Source: Deefgea salmonis | Lineage (GTDB): Bacteria; Pseudomonadota; Gammaproteobacteria; Burkholderiales; Chitinibacteraceae | Direction of reading: 5' to 3' | DNA length: 64,000 bases | NCBI RefSeq assembly: GCF_020531905.1 | Contig: NZ_JAJAWG010000013.1 | Coordinates: 1 to 64,000 of the forward strand | Part shown: positions 35,201 to 42,552 of the stretch, piece after piece | Layout: each line of letters begins with the position of its first letter | Position numbering within the stretch: the first letter of the stretch is position 1 | The notes under the pieces: model-generated | The model's database searches: none | Told to the model about the DNA's origin: nothing | What the model saw: only the letters and a program-made list of their open reading frames with translations | Made by a program: the position numbers and the translations under genes

Positions 35201-36718
35201 GATTTTTACGAAAACAGCAAAATTGGCCTACGGCCGTTCCGCAACAACATCAGCTATTTCGGCATTGATGCTGACCAAATGATGCAAGTGCGCCCAGCAC
35301 TCACCCAGCGTTTGTTTACTGAAGTGATGGCGCTATTTAGTGAGGGCGTATTGTCGCCATTGCCGTATCAAGTGTTTGATGCCGAGCAGATTGTCGACGC
35401 CTTCCGCCATATGCAGCAGGCCAAACAAATCGGCAAAATTGTCGTCACTTATTCGCACGGCCTGATGGCACAACATGCCGCGCCACAACCAGCCGCGTTG
35501 CAATTGTCGGCTGAGGGCAGCTATTTGGTCACTGGTGGTTTAGCTGGATTTGGCCTTAAAACCGCGCAATGGCTAGCTGATAAAGGCGCTAAAAACCTGG
35601 TGTTAATCAGCCGCAGCGGCCCAAGCGCACCCGAAGCGCAAGCGGCGATTGCCGCGCTGCGTTTGCGCGGCGTTAAGGTGTTGCCACTGGCTTGCGACGT
35701 CACCCAATTGGCCGAGCTGGCCCAAGTGTTTGCCCACTTTGGCCAAACCATGCCGCCACTCAAGGGCATTGTGCATGCCGCGGTGGTGATTGATGACGCG
35801 CTGATTCGCAATACCGAACCGGCGCAAATCAATAAAGTGCTGGCACCCAAAATGCTCGGTGCCGATTACTTGCATCAACTGAGCGCGCCGCTCGATTTGG
35901 ATTTCTTGGTGCTGTATTCATCGGCAACAACGATTTTTGGTAATCCCGGCCAAGCGAGCTATGTCGCCGCCAATCATTATATGGAAGCACTCGCAGAGCA
36001 ACGCCGCGCCCAAGGTCTACCGGCCACCAGCGTGTGTTGGGGCGCGATTGACGACGTAGGCTTTTTGGCGCGCAATGAAAAAATCAAAGATGCGCTACAA
36101 AATCGCATGGGCGGCAAGGCACTGAGCTCTGATCAAGCACTCAATTATCTAGAGCAAATGCTGATCGAGCAAAGCTCGGGCTTGAGCGTGTTAGAGCTTG
36201 ATTGGCCGGCTTTGGCGCGCTTTTTACCCAGCGCCAAAACGCCAAAATTTAGCGCTATCGCCCGCCGCATGCAAAGCAATGACCAAGGCACAGACCAAGC
36301 CAGCGATATTCAAAGCTTGATCGACACGCTCAGCGATACTGAGCTGCACGCCACTTTTGTCAGCATGCTCAAGCAAGAAGTTGCGCAGATTTTGCGCGTG
36401 AACGCCGACAAAATCGATGCCAGCGGCTCTTTATACGACATCGGTTTAGATTCGTTAATGGGCGTTGAGCTGGTGGTGGCGCTGGAAGAGCGTTTTGGTA
36501 CCCGCCTGCCGGTGATGGCATTAAGCGAAAGCCCAACGATTAACAAGCTAGCCGATCGCTTGATTTTGCAGCTCAAACACCACGAAACCGTCAGCGACGA
36601 CGCCACGCTGGCGCAAGTACAGCATTTGTCGGCCGTACACGGCGCAAGTAGCGAAACCGACTCACACGCTTTAGCCAGCCAAATCAGCCAGCAAAGCACT
36701 ACGCGGATTATTCAATGA
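29255..36718 (+). CDS. Type I polyketide synthase, single reducing module (KS-AT-DH-x-ER-KR-ACP)
   Basis: 2487 residues. KS: 1-430 with Cys172, His307 and His347. AT: about 525-845 with active Ser620 ('GHSVGE') and 'AFHS', a malonyl-type motif. DH: about 890-1165 with His920 and Asp1082. A long region at about 1170-1730 has only a weak SAM-like motif ('ILEVAAGAP', about 1365), perhaps a dead C-methyltransferase. ER: about 1738-2060 with 'GAAGGVG'. KR: about 2087-2290 with 'SYVAANHY'. ACP has 'DIGLDSLMG' with Ser near 2400. There is no thioesterase. It probably makes a saturated acyl chain iteratively; the next gene may release it. From memory it resembles WcbR of the B. pseudomallei capsule locus. 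Confidence 0.93.
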   Translation: MTKRVAILGYSHRLPNSTGNSYWDNLLNEEDLITEVEAGRWSKEAFLHANKNHAGTSYTFKAGSIGDISGFDAGFFGIAPREAAQMDPQQRILLELSWEALENAGIKPSTIRGSQCGVYIGIASADYSYRLADDLAAIDSAVATGNTASIAANRLSYALDLRGPSMAIDTACSSSMVAFHQACQSILSGENSQALAGGISLHLHPYGFIIFSKASMLSKKGHCNVFDEAGDGYVRSEGGGIFVLKDYDLALADGDPIIAVVAHSGVNTDGKKNGLTVPSCSAQAELLKQTYAKAGIAASEIDYLEAHGTGTAVGDPIETRAIGLALGQHRSSESPLLIGSVKSNLGHLEAASGVAGLVKALHCIQYRLVPATIGIKKLNPKIKFAELNLKVVTQAQPLKTSGRLVIGVNSFGFGGANAHVILESAPQHAVSASATPAQALPIILSARSVAALPAAASNLNDYLAKTPDFNVYDLAYQLALRREQHPHQVMAFCQTPSEVSAFLSQVIEQSEQVLSGKAIAKAQGPVFVFSGNGSQWAGMGRSLLASNAVFQQAIAEVDAHFMPLSGYGLQDEIAGRNGQDDENRYAQTEIAQPALFAIQVGLVQMLRSQGITPSAVTGHSVGEVAAAWAAGALTLKDATAVIYHRSRMQGQTKGSGQMTAVAMGECEMNALLAECGLNIAIAGVNSARGITLAGEVNALSQIEAQLAARNIRFKRLDLDYAFHSAKMDPIENDLIAALSDIKPQLNSIAFYSTVTGELLSGEQLNAQYWWHNIRQPVLFENAINAINQSGANVFLEVGPHSVLRSYILETLKNNACEGLVLGTLSKTEHGENKVFSAMASIIASGCEIDWATQFPTPGQFMQLPNYPWQRERLWINSSTESLGQLSRDMLHPLLGYALKQHASSWENQLDTIKNPVLADHIVGDAVVFPGTGYVELALAAAIQQNDGALIEIEELEILAPLVLSESPAKLVRTQVSNHQVQISARDYTGEDRWTIHAKAKIKPEPNAILLANSQIVLPQTAIDFNGASHQALTQAAGLDYGAAFLCIEHGWIKGNQVIAKLQYPSEIQAELADYHLHPALLDCTFQLIIQLLQDEMAALSGVAFVPTKIGRIAFASNPNPPALAQLTLIQRAPHSLTADFIICDAAGEVIVTIKEARFRSVRLRKTQHDALHLLHYRQQAAPLAAQQLPQLPANALAASLQQHVASLSEQAEFNRYLNEVEPLLDSLASHSNIELLGELDAANNSERYLNCLAIAAKDQLIERHGDQWQRSANSDDGISANAIWQVLVSEYSAYFHSIHAIGLAKIRHQADFDPSAAQPQLAASDYPSLWRAALGGQRQQALAKHIADLLAKHAAMLDIGQRLSILEVAAGAPIFAQEAASQLDLTLCDYGFATPSDDTLAELAQWRQQLPDLRIEKIPAIEQIERSVPHGVDLAIVSLDFSDVSSAKAAIAYASAQLAPQGKLLLIGRHRSQWLDFICADLAQPLENPSEYWASHLSQQGYCCAELIEAAPDRYTDLFFQIATLDQPAPMLATAGDITPCLILIDPSQIDDAAHKLWRAQLQQQLSAQGINAELHQANSDQPLNAVLSQLFSAQRGHIILHPGYRPASDSLSVLAQQTQRCGQLAQLLNAVEQSQCAADCWIITHGASDHADATQQRADSALWGFARTLLNEASDAAFHLIDFANNNSAIQTAALAREIAAKSPEQEVMIDANGARFVPRLQLVQAAHSEKSAANDGEIIQLGFEFPGQLRNLRWAATTPAPLAADQIDIDVVATGLNFRDVMYALGLLSDEAVENGFAGPTLGLEFAGVVRQVGADVVGYQVGDEVVGFGPSSFANRVRTQSSAIAKIPAGISFAAAATIPSVFFTVYYALQHLARLEPGEKILIHGAAGGVGIAAIQLAKHLGAEIYATAGSDEKRAFLQQMGVQHIYDSRSLSYADEILRDTADLGVDVVLNSLAGEAINRNFSVLKPFGRFLELGKRDFYENSKIGLRPFRNNISYFGIDADQMMQVRPALTQRLFTEVMALFSEGVLSPLPYQVFDAEQIVDAFRHMQQAKQIGKIVVTYSHGLMAQHAAPQPAALQLSAEGSYLVTGGLAGFGLKTAQWLADKGAKNLVLISRSGPSAPEAQAAIAALRLRGVKVLPLACDVTQLAELAQVFAHFGQTMPPLKGIVHAAVVIDDALIRNTEPAQINKVLAPKMLGADYLHQLSAPLDLDFLVLYSSATTIFGNPGQASYVAANHYMEALAEQRRAQGLPATSVCWGAIDDVGFLARNEKIKDALQNRMGGKALSSDQALNYLEQMLIEQSSGLSVLELDWPALARFLPSAKTPKFSAIARRMQSNDQGTDQASDIQSLIDTLSDTELHATFVSMLKQEVAQILRVNADKIDASGSLYDIGLDSLMGVELVVALEERFGTRLPVMALSESPTINKLADRLILQLKHHETVSDDATLAQVQHLSAVHGASSETDSHALASQISQQSTTRIIQ

Positions 36719-38025
36719 GTATCACCAGCAAATTGAAAGACCAGCTGATTCAGCAAGCGCTCGAGCGCAAGCTTAAAAACGCCGAAGCGCCGATCGCTCG
36801 CCCCGCTGCGCGCGACGATATCCCCGAAGCGTTTTATCGTTTTCATCTGCATCCGGGCTATTTACAGCTGCGTATCATCAATGAAGGTGCAAAAAAAATG
36901 GGCATTGCCAGCCCATTTTTTAAGCAACACGACGGCATCGCTGGCGCGATCAGCCAAATCGACGGCCAGCCGTATATCAACTTTGCCAGCTACAACTACC
37001 TCGATTTAAATCAGCACCCCGCAGTGCACCAAGCGGCCAAAGACGCGATTGATCAATATGGCGTTTCAGTCTCGGCCAGCCGCGTCGTCTCTGGTGAGCG
37101 GCCGATTCATCGTGAACTCGAGCGCGCCATTGCCGATGCGTATGGCGTCGATGACGCAGTGACTTTTGTTAGTGGCCACGCCACCAATGTCAGCACCATC
37201 GGCCATTTATTTGGCCCTAAAGATTTGGTGCTGCATGATGAGCTGATTCATAACAGCGCCTTGCAAGGCATTTTGCTGTCGGGCGCCAAACGCCTACCGT
37301 TTGCCCACAATAATTACGCCGCGCTGGATGAAATCCTCAGCACGCAGCGCCGCCAATTTGAACGCGTTTTGATTGTGGTTGAAGGCATTTACAGCATGGA
37401 CGGCGATTTTCCCGATCTGCCGCAGCTCATCGAAATCAAAAACCGCCACCGCGCCTTGCTGATGGTCGATGAAGCGCATTCGTTTGGCGTGATGGGGCCA
37501 ACCGGCATGGGCATCCGCGAGCATTTTGGCGTGGCAGGGCAAGACGTTGATATCTGGATGGGCACCCTGAGCAAAACGCTATCGGCGTGCGGCGGCTATA
37601 TCGCTGGCGAATCAGCGTTGATTGAGCATTTAAAATTCTTGGCCCCCGGATTTTTATACAGCGTCGGCATGCCAGCGCCTGTTGCCGCTGCGGCTTTGGC
37701 GGCACTCAACTGTATGCAGCAAGAAAGCCAGCGGGTGCAAACGCTACAAGCTCGCGGGCAATACTTTTTGGCGCAAGCCAAACAGCGCGGCATCGATACC
37801 GGCCACAGCGCAGGCTTGGCGATTATCCCGGCGATTGTTGGCAGCTCGCTGAAAGCCGCGCGCTTGTCAGCAGCACTGTTTGCACAAGGGATGAATGTGC
37901 AGCCGATTTTGTACCCCGCCGTGCCAGAAAAAGCCGCGCGACTGCGATTTTTTATTAGCTGCGAGCACAGCGAACAACAAATCGACGCCACGCTCGACGC
38001 ACTGCAAGCGGCATTACGCGCATAA
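36715..38025 (+). CDS. Alpha-oxoamine synthase (PLP; KBL/BioF/SPT-like)
   Basis: 436 residues. The PLP fold-type I core has 'DEAHSFGVMG' (Asp252, His255) and the Schiff-base lysine near 287 in 'GTLSKTLSA'. An extra helical stretch of about 80 residues precedes the core. The family joins an amino acid to an acyl thioester with loss of CO2, giving a 2-amino-ketone, as in serine palmitoyltransferase and in the Fum8 release step of fumonisin synthesis. Here it overlaps the polyketide synthase stop by four bases, and that synthase lacks a thioesterase. Off-loading of the ACP-bound chain is therefore a strong inference. Which amino acid is used is unknown. Confidence 0.9.
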   Translation: MSITSKLKDQLIQQALERKLKNAEAPIARPAARDDIPEAFYRFHLHPGYLQLRIINEGAKKMGIASPFFKQHDGIAGAISQIDGQPYINFASYNYLDLNQHPAVHQAAKDAIDQYGVSVSASRVVSGERPIHRELERAIADAYGVDDAVTFVSGHATNVSTIGHLFGPKDLVLHDELIHNSALQGILLSGAKRLPFAHNNYAALDEILSTQRRQFERVLIVVEGIYSMDGDFPDLPQLIEIKNRHRALLMVDEAHSFGVMGPTGMGIREHFGVAGQDVDIWMGTLSKTLSACGGYIAGESALIEHLKFLAPGFLYSVGMPAPVAAAALAALNCMQQESQRVQTLQARGQYFLAQAKQRGIDTGHSAGLAIIPAIVGSSLKAARLSAALFAQGMNVQPILYPAVPEKAARLRFFISCEHSEQQIDATLDALQAALRA

Positions 38026-38844
38026 ATGGCCAAGTATTCGCTGATTGTTCAGCAACTCATCACCGAGCTATTTGCGGCCAAAGCGCCCGCCATCGAGCAA
38101 AAAATCCCGGTCGAGCGCCACCTGATCGAGGATATTTTGCGCGAAGGTCGGCGCAAAAATAATATCCATCTGGTCAGCGAATTTTGCAGCGACACCGCGC
38201 AGCAATACCGCAAAGAGCACGGCATCTCGCTCACCAGCTGGATTGCCAAAGGTTTGGCCTGTGCGGTTCATGAAGATTTGGCGATTCAATCGAGTTTGCG
38301 CGGTAAAACACGGCGGGTGATTTTTCAAGAAGTCGATATCGCCGTGATGATCGAGCGCCAACTCGCCGACCAATCTTACCAACCTTTGCATTACATCATT
38401 CGCAACGCCGCCAGCAAAAATCTAACGCAAATCCAAGCCGAATTAAGCCAAGCCAAAACCGGCGAAATCGGCAACGGCGGGCCACTTACCGCCTTGGAAT
38501 TGGCATTTTTTAAGCTGCCTAGCTGGCTTAGAAAACCCGTGTGGTGGTGGCTGCGCTACGACCCCTATTCGCGCAAGCAAATGCTCGGAACTGTGGGTAT
38601 TACCTCGAATGGCATGTTTGCCAAAGGCGCGGCGGTGATACTCCCCATATCGCCACTAAGCCTAACGCTATCCATCGGCGGCGCCAGCCAGCGCATCGTC
38701 GCCAGCGGCGAGCAACTCAAAACCAGCGAATATATACAACTCAACCTCAGCGCCGACCACGACGTCACCGACGGCGCCCCCCTCATGCGCTTCACCAACC
38801 GCCTAGTCACGATCCTAGAACAAGGCCACTCGGAACTGCGGTAA
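38026..38844 (+). CDS. E2-type (CAT-fold) acyltransferase without lipoyl domain
   Basis: 272 residues resembling only the catalytic core of 2-oxo-acid dehydrogenase E2 proteins. The catalytic HxxxDG motif is intact ('HDVTDG', His about 245). No lipoyl domain or subunit-binding domain is present, so it is not part of a dehydrogenase complex. A hydrophobic 'PVWWWLRY' patch may touch the membrane. The ATG directly abuts the stop of the alpha-oxoamine synthase. N- or O-acylation of the amino-ketone or its reduced form is a reasonable guess; it is not shown by sequence. Confidence 0.75.
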   Translation: MAKYSLIVQQLITELFAAKAPAIEQKIPVERHLIEDILREGRRKNNIHLVSEFCSDTAQQYRKEHGISLTSWIAKGLACAVHEDLAIQSSLRGKTRRVIFQEVDIAVMIERQLADQSYQPLHYIIRNAASKNLTQIQAELSQAKTGEIGNGGPLTALELAFFKLPSWLRKPVWWWLRYDPYSRKQMLGTVGITSNGMFAKGAAVILPISPLSLTLSIGGASQRIVASGEQLKTSEYIQLNLSADHDVTDGAPLMRFTNRLVTILEQGHSELR

Positions 38845-38857
38845 TTCAAACCAAGCT

Positions 38858-40399
38858 TTAGCGACCAAAAGCCTGTAACACCTCACCAGCCAATTGATGG
38901 GCGGCGAGGGGGTGGTGATGGGGTTTTATTGTTTCGCTGCCCTGCCGCGGGGTTTGCCAAATGAAATAATCGGTGTTGCCGCTGGGTTCGCCGTGGGCGG
39001 CGTAGACCTTGGGCAAGATCGGCACATGGTCGCCGTACCAACACAAGGTGGCGGGTCTGCTTAAGGCGGTGAGTTGCGCTCGTAGTTGCGCCAGCATCCG
39101 GTTGGCGTTGGCTTGGTGGCGCAAATAAATGGTTAATTCTTCGCCATCTGTGGGCGCTGCGCCGTGATACACCTGCTCGGCGTCGCCCTCTGCCAATTGC
39201 TCTAAATGCAAAGGGCCGTGGTTTTCCATCGTGATAACAAAAATAAACGTCGGCTGCGTCGCTTGCGCCAACACCTCACCCATTTTGGCCGCCACTTGCA
39301 AATCACTCACATACGGCATGCCGGCGGGCGGTGGCGCAAAGGCGCTGATGTCGATAAATTCATCAAAACCCAATTGCGGATACAAGGCATCGCGGTGGTA
39401 AAAACTAGCCGCATACGGGTGAATACACACGGTGCGATAACCCTGCTGGCGCAACTGCGCCGCCAATGAGGCCGAATACTGGCGGGCAAAACGGCGGTAA
39501 GGATTAAATTGATGCACGCCCAATTGCTGCGGCGCTAAACCCGACAAAAAAGCAAATTCGCTACGCACAGTATTGGCGCCCCAAGCCGGTACTGCCAGCT
39601 GGCCGTACTGCAAAGACTCGGCGCAAAACCGATCATATTCGCTCAAAATATCCGGGCGAATTTGCGGATAATCGCGCCGAAAATCAACAAAAGACTCGCT
39701 TTGCACCACCAATAAATGCGGCAACACGCCGCTGCTCGGCTGCGGCAGCGGCCACGCCGGTGGCGTTAACTCGGGGTGGCGTTGCTCGGCCCAATAGTAA
39801 GCAAATAAAGTCGCAAAAAAACCAAACTGCTGCTGATCCTGCGTTGGGCAAAACTGCATCGCTGGCACCGCGCGGCGCAATAACTGCACCGCCAAGCAAA
39901 CCGCCAACACCAAGCCTGCCCACGCCGACCAATACACGGCGTAGCTGACAGAATTGAGCACCGAATCTTCTAACGCCACGCCCAAATACAGCAGCGCAAA
40001 AAATAGCGCAGTGCAAAATAGCGCTTTCGCCACGCCAAAAAAAGGCAGATACAAACGCGGATGGCGAATCGCATCGGCGATGTATTCAAAATCTTGCACA
40101 ATAAACGGCTCGCGCAGGCTATGAAACTTGCTATTGCTAATCAGCACCAGCAGCAGCAACAAACCCGTTGCCAACACCGCCGCAAACGCTGGGCGCTGAA
40201 ACAAAGCCAGCTCAAAACAAAATAAGCCCGCCCAAGCGCACACCAGCAAAGCATTCATCGCCCAAGGTCGCTGCCAAATCGCCTGTGGCCGAGGCTGGGC
40301 CAAGCGCTCAATCAGCACCGTGGCGGTCACCCCCAGCGCTACTGGCCAAGCACAAGCCGACGCCAGCAACCCCCAACCCGCAAGCAATCCATCAAACAC
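38858..40399 (-). CDS. LtaS/MdoB-like membrane phosphotransferase (alkaline phosphatase superfamily)
   Basis: 513 residues from the GTG at 40399, which overlaps the dehydrogenase stop by eight bases. There are about five N-terminal membrane helices, then an extracytoplasmic sulfatase-like domain. Metal and nucleophile motifs are visible: 'QSESFVD', Thr in 'GANTVRSEF', 'TMENHGP' and 'YGDHVP'. Family members move phosphoglycerol or phosphoethanolamine groups from lipids to glycans. In this locus it may decorate the capsule or the capsule lipid. The start is uncertain; upstream in-frame codons run into the dehydrogenase gene. It converges with the acyltransferase gene, 13 bases apart. Confidence 0.78.
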   Translation of the reverse strand: MFDGLLAGWGLLASACAWPVALGVTATVLIERLAQPRPQAIWQRPWAMNALLVCAWAGLFCFELALFQRPAFAAVLATGLLLLLVLISNSKFHSLREPFIVQDFEYIADAIRHPRLYLPFFGVAKALFCTALFFALLYLGVALEDSVLNSVSYAVYWSAWAGLVLAVCLAVQLLRRAVPAMQFCPTQDQQQFGFFATLFAYYWAEQRHPELTPPAWPLPQPSSGVLPHLLVVQSESFVDFRRDYPQIRPDILSEYDRFCAESLQYGQLAVPAWGANTVRSEFAFLSGLAPQQLGVHQFNPYRRFARQYSASLAAQLRQQGYRTVCIHPYAASFYHRDALYPQLGFDEFIDISAFAPPPAGMPYVSDLQVAAKMGEVLAQATQPTFIFVITMENHGPLHLEQLAEGDAEQVYHGAAPTDGEELTIYLRHQANANRMLAQLRAQLTALSRPATLCWYGDHVPILPKVYAAHGEPSGNTDYFIWQTPRQGSETIKPHHHPLAAHQLAGEVLQAFGR

Positions 40400-41171
40400 G
40401 ATAACCGATCCAACGCAAAACTCGCTGCGACAACGCCGCTGGCAACACCGCCAACCACCAACTGCCCCAATTGAGCGGAAAAGGAAAACTAATCCGCGCC
40501 CGATTACTCTGCAAACCACGCTGAATATACGCCGCCGCGCGCTCAGGCGACCACTGCCAAGGCTTAGGCCCAGGCATCGCCTCGCACATTGGCGAGGTCA
40601 CATAGCCCGGCATAATCACACTCACCGCAATGCCCTCATCAGCCAATAAAGCGCGCAAGCCCTCGCCATACGCCTTAATCGCCGCCTTACTGGCACTATA
40701 ACTTGGCGTCATCGGCAGGCCAAAATACGCCGCCAACGAGCTAACCAAAGCAATCTGCCCCGACCCGCGCTGGCGCATCGCCGGTAAAAACGCATTCACC
40801 AAGGCCAAGGTGGCCAATACATTCACCTCGAATAGGCGCTGCATATCAGCCCACAACTCGCCCTCGGCGGTATCAGACACATTAATATTGACCCCGGCAT
40901 TGGCAATCAATAAATCCGGCACGTCGTTCACCAAGCAGCGCGCCGCCCATGCTTGCAAAGCGCCAATATCGCGGCAATCGAGCACCACCGGCAACACGCT
41001 AGCGCCTTGCTCGCGGCAAGCTTGCGCCACGACCGCCAAGCGATCTGCGCGCTGGCCGAGCAAAATCAAACGCACCCCGCTCGCGGCATACGCCAGCGCC
41101 AAAGCGCCACCAATCGCGCCCGTAGCGCCGGTAATTAAAATGGATTGAGGAATAAAATCCGGTTGATGCAT
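40392..41171 (-). CDS. Short-chain dehydrogenase/reductase
   Basis: 259 residues with a Rossmann N-terminus ('ITGATGAIGGALA'), 'NAGVN', catalytic Ser ('SSLAAYFG') and the YxxxK pair in 'YSASK'. The C-terminus is hydrophobic ('WGSWWLAVLPAAL'), suggesting membrane contact, as in 3-ketosphinganine reductases and similar lipid enzymes. Next to the alpha-oxoamine synthase module it may reduce the 3-keto product; this is inference. The ATG at 41171 is chosen over a TTG at 41186. From memory it corresponds in position to WcbP of B. pseudomallei. Confidence 0.85.
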   Translation of the reverse strand: MHQPDFIPQSILITGATGAIGGALALAYAASGVRLILLGQRADRLAVVAQACREQGASVLPVVLDCRDIGALQAWAARCLVNDVPDLLIANAGVNINVSDTAEGELWADMQRLFEVNVLATLALVNAFLPAMRQRGSGQIALVSSLAAYFGLPMTPSYSASKAAIKAYGEGLRALLADEGIAVSVIMPGYVTSPMCEAMPGPKPWQWSPERAAAYIQRGLQSNRARISFPFPLNWGSWWLAVLPAALSQRVLRWIGYRV

Positions 41172-41223
41172 GCAATAAAAATCCAATTAAATCGATATCG
41201 AGACCCAGCGGCGGCTCGTCACT

Positions 41224-41237
41224 GCGGGCTAGCCCGC
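41224..41237. repeat. REP-like palindrome GCGGGC-TA-GCCCGC
   Basis: A perfect 14-base palindrome followed by AAGCATTCGCC, between kpsS and the dehydrogenase gene. A related element (GCTGGC-TT-GCCAGC followed by GAATGC) lies at 46361. They look like dispersed intergenic repeats. Confidence 0.45.
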
Positions 41238-41256
41238 AAGCATTCGCCAGAGAGGG

Positions 41257-42552
41257 CTATACCCAGCCAGCAAAATTCGGCGTTGGTTTAAGACCAGTCG
41301 CATCGGGAATAGACAGCGGAAACTGACGTAATAATTCGTCAAGCGGAGACACAGCGCTCACTAGGCGCTGCGCGCACGGGCCAATTGCTAAACGATTGCC
41401 CGCTTTGCAATAAAATCCACCATTCAGTTGCGAGGTATGAATCACGGTATTGCGAAAGCGCGACAGCAAGGCCATTGACGGCGGCTCGCTGGCATACCAA
41501 AAGTCATCCAAATCACCCTGAAAAGTCAGCCCCGGTAAATTGTAAATCGGGTCGCTTAAAGTGATCGTTGGGCAGCCCAAGCTCACCGCCAAACCACCCG
41601 CCGTACTGTTCACCGTCACCAAACCACGCGCATGCTCGAGCAGACTATTTAAATCACCCGACTCCAGATAATCAACTCGACCTTGCAAATCCAATGTCTG
41701 ACTTAGCTGCTGGATATAACTAGGGTAATCTTCAAGCCCCATATCTAATGGATGATTTTTAATAATCAGCTTGGTATTACTCGACGCATGCAAAGCAAAT
41801 GAATGCATCACATACGAAATCACCTGCTGCATATTATCAAAGTGCGAATGATCACGAATTTGCGCGTCACTATTGAGCTGCAAAGGCAGCACATAATAGC
41901 TCTGCCCAAATTCATACAGCTCATTAATACAGGCTGCATCGCGTTTTTTTTGCCAATGCAGCTGGGCAAAGCGCCGCAAATAACCGGCATATTCAACCGG
42001 CGCAGTGACTGGCGCATGCGTTTTATAACCGGGATAAAACAATGGATTCCAAAACCCCGCCACGTGATACGCCACATCGTGCACAGTGCGAATACTAAAT
42101 TGCGAGCGAAATGGCTGGCCATCACCATACTCGGGCAAAGCCCCCCCTACCTCCCAATACCAATCAGGATCTTTAGGCAGGGGCGAATGCATATTGACAC
42201 CACCGCGCTCCAGCGTAATCCAATAAGGGCGAAAATAGCCCTCTTCAAACACATGCGTTTGCACCCCATAAGCCTTGGCCGCAGCAACAGCAGGCAAATG
42301 CACCGGCCGCCGATCACCAAACAACACTTGATCGGTAATCCCAAACTCAAGGTATTTATCGGCAATAAAATTGGCCAGATCGGCAGGCTCTCCACGGTAA
42401 TGCCAAGCACTCTGCCCCCCCCAATACAAATGATCACCCGCGTTAAAATTGATTTTATAAACGGTATGACCATTGGCACGCAGCTGCTGCGCCAAACGGG
42501 CAAAAAAGGGCGAACACACACCCTGCAAAAATAAAAAAACTCGACTCGTCAT
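41257..42552 (-). CDS. kpsS: Capsule polysaccharide Kdo transferase KpsS (LipA-like)
   Basis: 431 residues with KpsS features: 'VFLFLQGVCSPFFARLAQQL' near the start, 'HVFEEGYFRPYWITLE', and a C-terminal 'IIKNHPLD' with 'VNSTAGGLAV'. In group 2 capsules KpsS adds the first Kdo to a lyso-phosphatidylglycerol acceptor and so starts the linker. The ATG overlaps the KpsC-type stop by four bases. The ORF can be read further upstream, but that part falls inside the KpsC-type gene. The acceptor here may differ, given the nearby lipid genes. Confidence 0.9.
   Translation of the reverse strand: MTSRVFLFLQGVCSPFFARLAQQLRANGHTVYKINFNAGDHLYWGGQSAWHYRGEPADLANFIADKYLEFGITDQVLFGDRRPVHLPAVAAAKAYGVQTHVFEEGYFRPYWITLERGGVNMHSPLPKDPDWYWEVGGALPEYGDGQPFRSQFSIRTVHDVAYHVAGFWNPLFYPGYKTHAPVTAPVEYAGYLRRFAQLHWQKKRDAACINELYEFGQSYYVLPLQLNSDAQIRDHSHFDNMQQVISYVMHSFALHASSNTKLIIKNHPLDMGLEDYPSYIQQLSQTLDLQGRVDYLESGDLNSLLEHARGLVTVNSTAGGLAVSLGCPTITLSDPIYNLPGLTFQGDLDDFWYASEPPSMALLSRFRNTVIHTSQLNGGFYCKAGNRLAIGPCAQRLVSAVSPLDELLRQFPLSIPDATGLKPTPNFAGWV

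Noticed and set aside
41803-42534. 243-codon plus-strand open frame
   Set aside because: It lies fully antisense to kpsS, whose protein motifs are clear. The translated product looks like a reverse-frame shadow.
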